Origin: Streptomyces pilosus
GTDB lineage: Bacteria > Actinomycetota > Actinomycetes > Streptomycetales > Streptomycetaceae
Reading direction: 5' to 3'
Assembly (NCBI RefSeq): GCF_014649835.1
Contig: NZ_BMTU01000005.1
Span: 496,001-560,000 of the forward strand
DNA: 64,000 bases
How positions within the stretch are numbered: the first letter of the stretch is position 1; every line of letters begins with the position of its first letter. Positions 18,367 through 26,276 of the stretch are shown here, one piece after another. Made by a program: the position numbers and the translations under genes. A model generated the notes under the pieces. That model was given only the letters and a program-made list of their open reading frames with translations, was not told the DNA's origin and did no database searches.

Positions 18367-19032
18367 ATGGAACCCGATCTTCACGAGGTGCTGAGGTCGC
18401 TGCGGGTGTGGGACCCGGCGGTCACCTCGCTGCCGCCGCTGGCCCCGGACACCGCGCCCGCCGCGCCGCTGCCGCTGTTCGCGCGGTGGCTGGCGGAGGC
18501 GGCGGCGGCCGGGCAGGCCGAGCCGCACACCATGTCGCTGGCCACGGCGGACGCGGAGGGCCGGCCGGACGTGCGCATCGTCATGCTGCACGGCGCGGAC
18601 GACGACGGCTGGTCCTTCGCGACCCACGCGCACAGCCGCAAGGGCGGTCAGCTCGCCGGCCGCCCGTACGCGGCGCTGGCCTTCTACTGGCCGGTGCTGG
18701 GCCGTCAGGTGCGGGTGCGCGGGCCCGTCGGCGTCGCGCCGCCCGAGGAGGCGCAGGCGGACCTGCACGCCCGCTCGACGGGGGCGCTGGCCGCCGCCCT
18801 GACCGGCAGCCAGAGCGAGGTCCTCGACTCGGTGGAGGACCTGGCACGGGCCTCGGAGGGGGCCTGGGAACGGGCGCGGCGGGAACCGGCGGCGCCGGTC
18901 CCGTCCTGGACGCTGTACCGCCTGCGACCGGACGAGGTCGAGTTCTTCCAGGGCGACGCCCGACGCCGCCACGTACGCCTGCGCTACCGGCACGGCCCCG
19001 AGGGCTGGACCCGCGAACTCCTCTGGCCCTGA
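18367..19032 (+). CDS. Pyridoxamine 5'-phosphate oxidase-family flavoprotein
   Basis: A 221-residue FMN split-barrel protein resembling PdxH. It shows '[23 protein letters not shown]' (strands binding FMN), 'SRKGGQLAGRPYAALAFYWP', 'RQVRVRGPV' and a C-terminal 'WTLYRLRPDEVEFFQGD' matching the dimerisation/PLP end of the family. A clearer PdxH is encoded at 41562-42230, so this one may act on another substrate, as with other PdxH paralogues. No ribosome site is seen; a -10-like hexamer 6 nt upstream suggests a leaderless start. Confidence 0.75.
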   Translation: MEPDLHEVLRSLRVWDPAVTSLPPLAPDTAPAAPLPLFARWLAEAAAAGQAEPHTMSLATADAEGRPDVRIVMLHGADDDGWSFATHAHSRKGGQLAGRPYAALAFYWPVLGRQVRVRGPVGVAPPEEAQADLHARSTGALAAALTGSQSEVLDSVEDLARASEGAWERARREPAAPVPSWTLYRLRPDEVEFFQGDARRRHVRLRYRHGPEGWTRELLWP

Positions 19033-19170
19033 CCCCGGTCCGCCGCGCGGGCGACCCGGGAGCCCCGGACGCCGGCGGGTTCCGGGCAGGTCGTCGTCCG
19101 CGGCGAAACGACGTGATCAATCCGCAACCAATTCCGGTCTTGACCGATACCCATCAACCAGGTGCGGAAT

Positions 19171-19176
19171 TAGGCT
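19171..19176 (+). promoter_or_regulatory. -10 hexamer of flavin monooxygenase gene
   Basis: TAGGCT ends 7 nt before the ATG at 19184, so a leaderless mRNA is likely. Confidence 0.5.
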
Positions 19177-19183
19177 CGCGCCC

Positions 19184-20383
19184 ATGACCGACTCCACCAC
19201 GTCCGCGCAGCCCACCGCGCCGCATCCGGCGGACCGCCCCGTCTACGTCGTCGGCGGCGGACCGGGCGGGCTGGCCGCCGCGTACGCCCTGCGCGCCCGG
19301 GGGATACGGGCGGTCGTCCTGGAACGCTCCGACCACGTCGGCGCGTCCTGGCGGCGCCACTACGACCGGCTGCGCCTGCACACCACCCGGCGGCTGTCCG
19401 CCCTGCCCGGACTGCCGATGCCCCGCCGGTTCGGGCGGTGGCCGGCCCGTGACGACGTGGTCAGGTACCTGGAGAAGTACGCCGAGCACCACCGGCTGGA
19501 GATCGTCACCGGAGTCGAGGTCTCCCGCATCGAGCGCACCCCCGACGGCACCGGCTGGCTGCTGCACGCCACCGGCGGCCGGGAGCTGACCGGTGCGGCG
19601 GTCGTCGTCGCCACCGGTTACAACCACACCCCGCGCGTCCCCGACTGGCCCGGCCGGGACACCTACACCGGCGAGTTCCTGCACGCCTCGGCGTACCGCG
19701 CCCCGCAGCCCTACGCCGGCCGGGACGTGCTCGTCGTGGGCGTCGGCAACACGGGCGCCGAGATCGCCGTGGACCTGGCGGAGGGGGGCGCGGCCCGGGT
19801 GCGGCTGGCGGTGCGCACGCCGCCGCACATCGTGCGCCGGTCGACCGCCGGCTGGCCCGCCCAGTACTCGGGCGTCCTGGTGCGCCGGCTGCCGGTCGGC
19901 CTGGTCGACCGCGTCTCCCGGGTGCAGGCGCGGGTCGCGATACCCGACCTGACGGCCCACGGCCTGCCCCGGCCCGACGCCGGTCTCTACAGCCGGGTGC
20001 GGGAGGGCGCCATCCCCGTGCAGGACGTCGGGCTGATCGACGCGGTGCGCAAGGGGACGGTGGAGGTCGTGGCCGCCGTGGAGGGGTTCGACGAGGGCGC
20101 GGTGGTGCTGGCGGACGGGGCGAGGATCACCCCGGACGTGGTGATCGCGGCGACCGGCTACCTGCGGGGGCTGGAGCCCCTGGTCGGCGGGCTCGGCGTG
20201 CTGGACGAGCGGGGCAGACCCGTGGCCCACGGGCCCCGCACCGCACCCGGCGCCCCCGGACTGCACTTCACCGGCTACACGAACCCGATCAGCGGGAACC
20301 TGCGGGAACTGGCGCTGGACGCGGAGCGGATCGCCAGGGCCGTGGCCCGCGCCCGAGGGGTCTCCCGGCTGCCCACGGCCTGA
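19184..20383 (+). CDS. Flavin-containing monooxygenase (FMO/YUCCA-like)
   Basis: A 399-residue two-dinucleotide-domain flavoprotein. The FAD site is GGGPGGLAAA (about residues 25-34), the NADPH site is 'VVGVGNTGAEIA' (about 183-195), and 'ATGYNHTPRVPDW' and 'AATGYLRGL' are the ATG motifs of the family. The segment 'GASWRRHYDRLRLHTTR' is typical of plant YUCCA-like and bacterial flavin monooxygenases. Likely reaction: NADPH-dependent oxygenation of a small nucleophilic or ketone substrate; the substrate is unknown. It is convergent with the MFS gene and shares a hairpin terminator at 20394-20430. Confidence 0.85.
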   Translation: MTDSTTSAQPTAPHPADRPVYVVGGGPGGLAAAYALRARGIRAVVLERSDHVGASWRRHYDRLRLHTTRRLSALPGLPMPRRFGRWPARDDVVRYLEKYAEHHRLEIVTGVEVSRIERTPDGTGWLLHATGGRELTGAAVVVATGYNHTPRVPDWPGRDTYTGEFLHASAYRAPQPYAGRDVLVVGVGNTGAEIAVDLAEGGAARVRLAVRTPPHIVRRSTAGWPAQYSGVLVRRLPVGLVDRVSRVQARVAIPDLTAHGLPRPDAGLYSRVREGAIPVQDVGLIDAVRKGTVEVVAAVEGFDEGAVVLADGARITPDVVIAATGYLRGLEPLVGGLGVLDERGRPVAHGPRTAPGAPGLHFTGYTNPISGNLRELALDAERIARAVARARGVSRLPTA

Positions 20384-20393
20384 ACCGCCGCCG

Positions 20394-20430
20394 GGCCGGC
20401 CCCGCAGGGCCCGCCCCCGCGGGACCGGCC
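20394..20430. terminator. Bidirectional hairpin terminator
   Basis: GGCCGGCCCCGC (20394-20405) pairs with GCGGGACCGGCC (20419-20430), 11 of 12 positions, with a 13-nt loop. It lies between the convergent monooxygenase and MFS genes. Confidence 0.6.
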
Positions 20431-20443
20431 GCCGTCCGGTGCG

Positions 20444-21763
20444 TCAGACGCCCGCCACGGGGCCGGCCGTCACCGCCCGCCGCCGGATCACCAGGGCCAT
20501 CAGCGCGGCCGCCGCGCACAGCGCCCCCGACCCGTACCAGACCACGTCGTACGAGCCGAACGCGTCCCGCGCCACGCCGCCCGCGAAGGCGACCACGGCC
20601 GCGCCCACCTGGTGGGAGGCGAGCACCCACCCGAAGACGATCGCGCTGTCATCGCCGTAGTGCTCCCGGCACAGCGCCAGCGTGGGCGGCACGGTCGCCA
20701 CCCAGTCGAGGCCGTAGAAGACGATGAAGAAGACCATCGGCGGGTGCACGCCCGGTGCCAGCAGCATCGGCAGGAACAGCAGCGAGACACCGCGCAGCGC
20801 GTAGTACACGGCGAGCAGCCGCCGGGAGTCGTACCGGTCGGTGAACCACCCGGAGGCGACCGTCCCCACGACGTCGAACACCCCGATGACCGCCAGCAGC
20901 GACGCCGCCGTCGTGATCGGCATGCCGTGGTCGTGGGAGGCGGGCACGAAGTGCGTCTGGATCAGCCCGTTCGTCGAGGCGCCGCAGATCGCGAAGGAAC
21001 CGGCGAGCAGCCAGAAGGGCCCGGTGCGCACCGCCGAGGACAGCACCGTCAGCGTGCGCCGCGCGGCGCCCGGCACCGGGGCGGGCTTGGGCACGAACTC
21101 CTGCGATCCGTAGGGCTTCTGGCCGACGTCGGCCGGGTGGTCGTGCAGCAGCAGCCAGACGAACGGCACCACCGCGAGCGCGGCGAGCGCCACGGTGACG
21201 GCGGCCGGCCGCCAGTCGTGGGTGGCGACGATCCACGACAGCACGGGCAGGAAGATCAGCTGTCCGGAGGCGGCCGCGGCGGTGAGGATGCCGGTGACCA
21301 GACCGCGCCGCTCGGTGAACCACCGGTTGGTGACGGTCGCGGCGAAGGCCAGCGCCATGGAGCCGGAGCCGAGCCCCACCAGCAGGCCCCAGCAGAGGAT
21401 CAGCTGCCAGGCCGCGGTCATCCACACCGTCAGCCCCGAGCCGAGGGCGATCACGGTGAGGGCGGCCGCGACGACCCGCCGGATGCCGTAACGGTCCATC
21501 AGGGCCGCCGCGAACGGCGCGGTGAGCCCGTAGAGCGCGAGGTTCACGGAGACCGCCGCGCCGATGGTGCCCCGCGACCAGCCGAACTCGTCGTGCAGCG
21601 GGTCGATGAACAGGCCCGGTACGGATCGGAAGGCGGCGGCGCCGATGATCGTCACGAACGTCACGGCGGCGACGAACCACGCCCGGTGGACACGGGTGCG
21701 GTGCGGCGTGCGGCCGCTCGCGGGCGGCTCCACGGCGGCGGCTGTCTCGCTTGTCTGGGTCAC
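20444..21763 (-). CDS. MFS transporter (oxalate/formate-antiporter-like)
   Basis: A 439-residue, 12-helix major facilitator. The first helices carry 'FIDPLHDEFGWSRGTIGAAV' and the loop between helices 2 and 3 has 'ALMDRYGIRRVVAAAL'. These, with the 'GWVLASHQVGAAVVAFAGG' block near the end, are typical of the OFA/monocarboxylate-type MFS group. The substrate is not deducible. GTG 21763 is the start in frame; an ATG 5 nt upstream is out of frame. It is divergent from the AraC-type regulator with 71 bp between starts, so that regulator is the likely controller of this transporter. Confidence 0.85.
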   Translation of the reverse strand: MTQTSETAAAVEPPASGRTPHRTRVHRAWFVAAVTFVTIIGAAAFRSVPGLFIDPLHDEFGWSRGTIGAAVSVNLALYGLTAPFAAALMDRYGIRRVVAAALTVIALGSGLTVWMTAAWQLILCWGLLVGLGSGSMALAFAATVTNRWFTERRGLVTGILTAAAASGQLIFLPVLSWIVATHDWRPAAVTVALAALAVVPFVWLLLHDHPADVGQKPYGSQEFVPKPAPVPGAARRTLTVLSSAVRTGPFWLLAGSFAICGASTNGLIQTHFVPASHDHGMPITTAASLLAVIGVFDVVGTVASGWFTDRYDSRRLLAVYYALRGVSLLFLPMLLAPGVHPPMVFFIVFYGLDWVATVPPTLALCREHYGDDSAIVFGWVLASHQVGAAVVAFAGGVARDAFGSYDVVWYGSGALCAAAALMALVIRRRAVTAGPVAGV

Positions 21764-21822
21764 GTCATAGAGCTTCGGGTGGCGCGGACCCCGCGGCGAG
21801 TGGCCCGCAGGACAGTGTTCAC

Positions 21823-21828
21823 TAGGAT
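21823..21828 (+). promoter_or_regulatory. -10 hexamer of AraC-type gene
   Basis: TAGGAT ends 6 nt before the ATG at 21835, so a leaderless mRNA is likely. The divergent MFS start is at 21763. Confidence 0.5.
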
Positions 21829-21834
21829 CGGGCC

Positions 21835-22878
21835 ATGCATCCGGCCGAGCGCTCCCCCGCCCCCGACGGCTTCCGGCCGCACCGGGTCGTCGTCCTCGCC
21901 CTCGACGGGCTGCTGCCCTTCGAGACGGGCATCCCGCACCGCATCTTCGGCGGCCCCCGCGACGGGCACGGACGGCGGCTGTACGAGGTCGTCACCTGCT
22001 CGGTGCGGCCGCCGGGGCCGGTCGAGACGGACGCCGACTTCACCCTCCACGTCGCCCACGGCCCCGAGGCGCTCGCCACCGCCGACACGGTGATCATCCC
22101 CGCCTCCTACGAGCTGGGCCCGGTCCACGAGCGCGGCGAGCTCACGGCCGAACTGGCCGCCGCCCTGGCCCGGATCCGTCCCGGCGCCCGGATCGCGTCC
22201 ATCTGCACCGGCGTCTACGTCCTGGCCGCCGCGGGGCACCTCGACGGGCGGCGCGCGACCACGCACTGGGCGGACGCCGAGCGGCTCCAGCGGCTCTTCC
22301 CGCGGGTCCGGGTGGATCCGGACGTGCTGTTCATCGACGACGGCGACATCCTGACCTCGGCGGGTGTCGCGGCCGGCATCGACCTCTGCCTGCACATGGT
22401 GCGGCGCGACCACGGCGCCGCCGTCGCCAACGAGGTGGCCCGGCGCACGGTCGTACCGCCGCACCGGGACGGCGGGCAGGCGCAGTACATCCGGCGGCCG
22501 GTGCCCGATCCGCAGCAGGCGTCGACGAGCGGCGCCCGCGCGTGGGCGCTGGCCCGGCTGCACGAGCCGATCCAGCTGCGCGACATGGCCGCACGGGAGG
22601 CGATGTCGGTGCGCACCTTCACACGCCGCTTCCGGGAGGAGACCGGGGTCAGTCCGGGACAGTGGCTGACCCAGCAGCGGGTGGAGCGGGCCCGGCACCT
22701 GCTGGAGTCCACCGACCTGTCCGTGGACCGGGTGGCGGGTGACGCCGGTTTCGGTACGGCGCAGTCGATGCGGCAGCACCTCCAGGCGGCGCTGGGGGTG
22801 ACTCCGACGGCCTACCGGCGGACCTTCCGGGCCGGCGGTCTGCGGGCGGGGACGGCGACGCCCGCCGCCGCCCGGTGA
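21835..22878 (+). CDS. GlxA-type regulator: DJ-1/PfpI domain plus AraC helix-turn-helix
   Basis: A 347-residue regulator. Residues about 15-200 form a DJ-1/PfpI-like domain with the nucleophile-elbow Cys in 'SICTGVYVLAAAG'. Residues about 230-335 hold two AraC helix-turn-helices ('REAMSVRTFTRRFREETGVS', 'VAGDAGFGTAQSMRQHL'). This architecture is that of GlxA/FtrA-type activators. The N-terminal domain is thought to sense a small molecule. The divergent MFS gene, 71 bp away, is the probable target. Translation seems leaderless. Confidence 0.88.
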   Translation: MHPAERSPAPDGFRPHRVVVLALDGLLPFETGIPHRIFGGPRDGHGRRLYEVVTCSVRPPGPVETDADFTLHVAHGPEALATADTVIIPASYELGPVHERGELTAELAAALARIRPGARIASICTGVYVLAAAGHLDGRRATTHWADAERLQRLFPRVRVDPDVLFIDDGDILTSAGVAAGIDLCLHMVRRDHGAAVANEVARRTVVPPHRDGGQAQYIRRPVPDPQQASTSGARAWALARLHEPIQLRDMAAREAMSVRTFTRRFREETGVSPGQWLTQQRVERARHLLESTDLSVDRVAGDAGFGTAQSMRQHLQAALGVTPTAYRRTFRAGGLRAGTATPAAAR

Positions 22879-23320
22879 GCGCGCGTTGTCCACAGCCTGT
22901 GGACGAGTGGAGGGATGGCGGCGGTGCGACGCTGCGCGCCCCGAGCACGGCAGCGCCGCACCGCTCTTCGGCTCGGCGCTCCCGCCCGGGCTCCCCCTCG
23001 GCCCTGGGGGCGCCGGCGCCGACTGACGACCCACACTCGTCGAGGGCTCCCGTCGCCGGGCCCTCGCCGTCCCCTCGCGGCGAATCGCTGACGACAGCGT
23101 GATCAAACCATCACGAGGCGTCAACACCGGTTCGGGTGAGATGGGGAGGGATGCGGCATAAGGCCTGTTTGTTGCGACCGCGCACGGAAGCACGCCCGGC
23201 GCACCGCTTCACACACCGCCCCCCGGGACCGGCCCGCCGTGCTCCCGTGCCCCTCCGGGGAAGCAGGCGAGGGCCGCGGTGCCGGCCCCCGGCGGCCCGC
23301 CCGCCCGCGGCCCCGCGCGG
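22879..23320. other. Intergenic region with DnaA-box pair and a small inverted repeat
   Basis: These 442 bp between the AraC-type gene and the HATPase gene hold no convincing reading frame. They contain two DnaA-box-like sequences at the left end and the inverted repeat CGTGAT-N6-ATCACG at 23098-23115. I see nothing else of note. Confidence 0.5.
22886..22906. promoter_or_regulatory. Inverted pair of DnaA boxes
   Basis: TTGTCCACA (22886-22894) is an exact Streptomyces consensus DnaA box. After 3 bp comes TGTGGACGA (22898-22906), the reverse-oriented box with one mismatch. There is no dnaA/dnaN or origin context. It could be a DnaA-titration or regulatory site, or simply a stable hairpin after the AraC-type gene. 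Confidence 0.5.
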
Positions 23321-23806
23321 TCAGACCGCTTCGTACGCCCGTCCCTCGTACGCCGTCGGGGAGCTCCCGCCGCAGGCGGGCGCGGCGGCCGTGGAACGGC
23401 CCGCACAGCGGTCCAGTTCGCACCAGATGCGCTTGCCGGCGCCCTCGGCGCTCCAGCCCCAGCGGTCGGCCAGACCGTCCACGAGGGCGAGTCCGCGGCC
23501 GCCGGTCGACTCGCCGTCCACACAGCGCGGCACCGGCGCCCGGTCGCTGCGGTCGGCCACCTCCAGGCGGACCACGGCCTCCGCGGCCGCCCCGGCGCCC
23601 GGCAGGGACAGGCGCAGCACGGCGGGACAGCCGGTGTGCACCACGGCGTTGGTGACGAGTTCCGAGACGAGCAGGATCAGCGTCTCGGCCAGTGGTTCGT
23701 CGGCCCCTATCCCGGACCCGGCCAGCCGTGAACGGGCCCACCGACGGGCACGCCCCACCTCAGCGGGGTCGGGCCGGATCTCCAACTGCACTTGAAGCAC
23801 CTGCAC
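23321..23806 (-). CDS. HATPase anti-sigma-factor-like ATP-binding protein
   Basis: A 161-residue protein with a GHKL ATPase domain. The N box is 'LVSELVTNAVVHT' (about residues 46-58), the G1 region 'VADRSDRAP' follows, and 'GGRGLALVDGLADRWGW' is the G2/ATP-lid part. This is the HATPase_c_2 group (RsbW/SpoIIAB-like anti-sigma kinases), very common in Streptomyces. Many are orphans whose partner is unknown. A STAS protein encoded 1.1 kb upstream (24955-25329) could be a partner-switching mate, but there is no operon link. The start is GTG 23806. Confidence 0.85.
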   Translation of the reverse strand: MQVLQVQLEIRPDPAEVGRARRWARSRLAGSGIGADEPLAETLILLVSELVTNAVVHTGCPAVLRLSLPGAGAAAEAVVRLEVADRSDRAPVPRCVDGESTGGRGLALVDGLADRWGWSAEGAGKRIWCELDRCAGRSTAAAPACGGSSPTAYEGRAYEAV

Positions 23807-23940
23807 CGCTCACACCATCCGAACCGGCGGACACTTGGACTCGCGCCTCACGAGGGCCACGATCGTAGCCATTTTCTGCATGGCCAGAACAACGGCCGGG
23901 ACAGGGGTCACGGAACGTGAGTCCCTTGTGGGACAGCATG

Positions 23941-23962
23941 GTTGACGTACAGTCACGTCAAC
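23941..23962. promoter_or_regulatory. Perfect inverted repeat GTTGACGT-N6-ACGTCAAC
   Basis: Two 8-bp arms match perfectly around a 6-bp spacer, 135 bp upstream of the HATPase gene start. This is operator-like symmetry. It could also form an RNA hairpin. Confidence 0.5.
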
Positions 23963-24094
23963 AAGCGCTTCAGGCATATTCCCGCGCGAAGGAGTACACG
24001 TACGGCATACTGTGCGACGCCCGTCACGGGGAGTCGAACAGGGGGCGGCGACGGGGCCGGTGGCACGGCGAGTCACCGCAGGCACCAGCCCGGA

Positions 24095-24119
24095 CGGAGT
24101 CGCCTCGGGGGCGACTCCG
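24095..24119 (-). terminator. Hairpin downstream of EF-hand gene
   Basis: CGGAGTCGCC (24095-24104) pairs perfectly with GGCGACTCCG (24110-24119) around a 5-nt loop. It lies about 160 bp past the stop of the minus-strand EF-hand gene and probably ends that transcript. Confidence 0.55.
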
Positions 24120-24275
24120 CCGCGGTGCGCGCTCGGAACGACTCGCATCCCACACAAGGTACCGGAGGGGACGTCCGACTCCGGAACGTGACGAGTCACG
24201 CGGAGGGTGCGAGCCGGACTCCACGCTCGGTGATCACGAAAATGCCACGATCCGTGACATCGGCGCGGGGGTGCC

Positions 24276-24788
24276 TCACTCGGGAACGGTGAAGTGGCGG
24301 GCGAAGGCCCGGACGATCTCCTCCTCGCCGATCCTGCCGTCGCCGTCGGTGTCGAGGGCGGCGGCGGCCGTACGGGCGACGTCCTCGGCCACGCCGAGGA
24401 CCTTGAGCACCCGCGCGGTGTTCTCGACACCGGCCGCGCCGTCGTCGTCGGTGTCGGCGACGGCGAGCGCCGCGTGCAGGAAGGGGCGGGCGATCTCGGC
24501 GAAGCGCTCCGGGTTGTCCCGCAGCCGCTTGACCGCGCCGTGCACGAACTCCTCGCGCGTGATGCGCTGGTCGCCGTCCCGGTCCGCGATGCCCGCCATG
24601 CCCTGCCAGAACGCCTCGGCGCCGATGTACAGCGCCTGGCCCCGGTCGGAGCGGGCGGCGGTGCCGAACTCGGCGAGCAGCGCCTTGGCCGCTCCGCTGA
24701 AGTCCTCGCGGTCGATGTAGCCGTTGCCGTCCTGGTCGAAGGTGGCGAACCGGGCCGCGATCCTGCGCTCGTACTCGCTGGTGACCAT
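24276..24788 (-). CDS. EF-hand calcium-binding protein (calerythrin/CabC-like)
   Basis: A 170-residue acidic protein with four EF-hand loops: residues 18-29 (D-Q-D-G-N-G-Y-I-D-R-E-D), 69-80 (D-R-D-G-D-Q-R-I-T-R-E-E), 112-123 and 146-157 (D-T-D-G-D-G-R-I-G-E-E-E). The third loop ends in Asn instead of Glu and is probably weak. The layout matches the sarcoplasmic/calerythrin-like Streptomyces proteins (CabB/CabC type). These buffer Ca2+ and in S. coelicolor affect spore germination and aerial growth. It is cytoplasmic with no signal peptide. It seems monocistronic, with a hairpin terminator about 160 bp downstream. Confidence 0.9.
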   Translation of the reverse strand: MVTSEYERRIAARFATFDQDGNGYIDREDFSGAAKALLAEFGTAARSDRGQALYIGAEAFWQGMAGIADRDGDQRITREEFVHGAVKRLRDNPERFAEIARPFLHAALAVADTDDDGAAGVENTARVLKVLGVAEDVARTAAAALDTDGDGRIGEEEIVRAFARHFTVPE

Positions 24789-24954
24789 GTCTCTTTCAGG
24801 CCGCCTTAGGTCAGTGGGTCGTCTCGCAGGGAGCGTACGTGGTCAGCGGGCGTCCGGGAGCAGGAAAGCGTCGCCCGGACCAAGACCGGGGGAATAACGG
24901 AACAACGGCGTGACACGTGTGAGCGGTTCCACGACGGACGTCCGGGGCGGCGGT

Positions 24955-25329
24955 TCACGCCGACAGCGGACGGGCGTCCTCGTCGACCGCGGAGGGGACG
25001 TCCGGATGGATCTCGAAGAGCCGGCGGACCCCGAGGGCGCCGAGCACCTTGTTCACGTGGCTGCCCTCGGCCGCCCCCCGCGCGGGGAGGATCAGCCGCA
25101 GGCTGCCCCCGCAGGAGCGCAGCAGCCGGCGGGAGGCGATGAGCACGCCCACCCCGCTGGAGTCGCAGAACCACACCTCGGAGAGGTCCAGGACGAGACG
25201 GTGCCGGCCCTCGGCCACCACGTCGTGCACCCGCTGGCGCAGCACCGGGGACGTCACCAGGTCCAGTTCGCCCGACACGTGGAGCACGGCCCACGCGTCC
25301 TGCTCCTGATCGGTCACTGTGAAGGTCAC
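24955..25329 (-). CDS. STAS-domain anti-sigma factor antagonist
   Basis: A 124-residue STAS protein: 'WAVLHVSGELDLVTSPVLRQ' and the phosphorylatable-Ser region 'LVLDLSEVWFCDSSGVGVL', as in SpoIIAA/RsbV/BldG. The role would be to bind an anti-sigma kinase in its unphosphorylated form and release a sigma factor. Three GTG codons lie in tandem. I chose the third (25329) because an AGGGG ribosome site is 7 nt away; 25332 and 25335 are alternatives. It is divergent from the ECF sigma operon, with an unusual palindrome between them. Confidence 0.85.
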   Translation of the reverse strand: MTFTVTDQEQDAWAVLHVSGELDLVTSPVLRQRVHDVVAEGRHRLVLDLSEVWFCDSSGVGVLIASRRLLRSCGGSLRLILPARGAAEGSHVNKVLGALGVRRLFEIHPDVPSAVDEDARPLSA

Positions 25330-25682
25330 CACCACGCCCCTCGCTCGCCGAAACGGAAGCAATGCCTACGCTTCCCTGCAGCGCGGCTGCCCACCGGCCG
25401 TTCCCGGAAACGCCGTCCAGAAAACCGTTACCGATCGGAAAGGGCTTGTTCTGGTCGCATTCGATCCGATTCGATCGGTTCCGATCGAGGCGGTGTGGGG
25501 TAGGCGTGAGCCGGACAACGTCCGACGTGCGAGGGCGGCCCCTTACCACCTGCGGCTCCGTCGGGGGCGCACATTGCCACAAAGGGGCGTGCGCCCTCGT
25601 TCGTGCCGACTACATTCAACAAGTCACCGGCCATACGCCGGCCCCGGGCACCGACCGGCCCGGGGCGCCGGGAGAACAGGGG
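25330..25682. promoter_or_regulatory. Divergent promoter region, STAS and sigma genes
   Basis: This 353-bp gap between two divergent regulators holds a CGATCGG palindrome cluster at 25460-25489. I do not see a clear -35/-10 pair or a coding frame. The tract 25380-25440 is less G+C-rich than its surroundings. Confidence 0.4.
25460..25489. promoter_or_regulatory. Three 10-bp phased repeats with an embedded 16-bp palindrome
   Basis: TTCGATCCGA, TTCGATCGGT and TCCGATCGAG follow each other without a gap. CGATCGG-TT-CCGATCG (25472-25487) inside them is a perfect palindrome. The 10-bp period places equivalent faces on one side of the helix, as in multimeric operator sites. Confidence 0.55.
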
Positions 25683-26276
25683 GTGAGGGGCCGCATGCCG
25701 CAACGGGACGCACCGCCCCGCTGGGACCGCAGGATGCAGCAGCGGCTCGCGCGCGGGGAGGCGGCCGCCCTCGGGGAGCTCTACGACCGGTTCGCCTCCC
25801 TCGTCCACGGCCTCGCCCACCGCGTCGTCGGCGAGGAGCACGCGGCCGACGCCATCACCCGCGACGTCTTCGCCCACCTCTGGCAGCACCCGGACGCCTA
25901 CGACCCCGGTGAGGGCCCCCTGCGCAGCTGGCTCGCCGCGCTGACCAACCGGCTGGCCGTGCAGCGGCTGCGCACCACCGAGACCGCGGCCCTCGCCCGC
26001 GGCGGCCACGGCACCACCGAGGACCTGGAGCGCAAGCTGCGGCACGCCTCGGTGGCCGCCCGCGCCGACTACATCGTCCAGTCCATGCCGGCGCCGCTGC
26101 GGGCCGCCCTGGAACTGGCGTACTTCCAGCGCCGCGACTACCACCAGACCGCCACCGACCTGGGCGTCACCGACGACGAGGCCCGCCGCCGGCTCCGCCT
26201 GGGCCTCCAGCTGCTCGCCACCGCCCACGACGCCGAGACCCCCGGCGCCCCGCCCGGGATCGGGGGTGCCGCGTGA
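25683..26276 (+). CDS. ECF-type RNA polymerase sigma factor
   Basis: A 197-residue sigma factor. Region 2 covers about residues 22-92 ('GELYDRFASLVHGLAHRVVG', 'ITRDVFAHLWQHPDAYDP', 'LRSWLAALTNRLAVQRLR'). Region 4 covers about 125-180 ('LRAALELAYFQRRDYHQTAT', 'DLGVTDDEARRRLRLGLQLL'). GTG 25683 has a GGAG site 8 nt upstream; ATG 25695 is the alternative. Its stop overlaps the next start (GTGA), so the sigma factor and the zinc-finger anti-sigma factor are translationally coupled, the usual pairing. Confidence 0.88.
   Translation: MRGRMPQRDAPPRWDRRMQQRLARGEAAALGELYDRFASLVHGLAHRVVGEEHAADAITRDVFAHLWQHPDAYDPGEGPLRSWLAALTNRLAVQRLRTTETAALARGGHGTTEDLERKLRHASVAARADYIVQSMPAPLRAALELAYFQRRDYHQTATDLGVTDDEARRRLRLGLQLLATAHDAETPGAPPGIGGAA

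Larger units (their letters stand above)
23807..24275. other. Non-coding region with inverted repeats and a terminator
   Basis: In these 469 bp I find no frame with coding character. The segment contains GTTGACGT-N6-ACGTCAAC (23941-23962), a smaller palindrome GTCCC-TTGT-GGGAC (23921-23934) and a strong hairpin at 24095-24119. The left part should hold the promoter of the minus-strand HATPase gene. Confidence 0.5.

Noticed and set aside
23917..24720. Plus-strand frame covering the gap and the EF-hand gene
   Set aside because: It reads antisense through a well-supported EF-hand gene and its N-terminal part has no coding character.
24796..24815. TTAGGT resembling half of a DmdR1 iron box
   Set aside because: No second half-site of the 19-bp palindrome is present.
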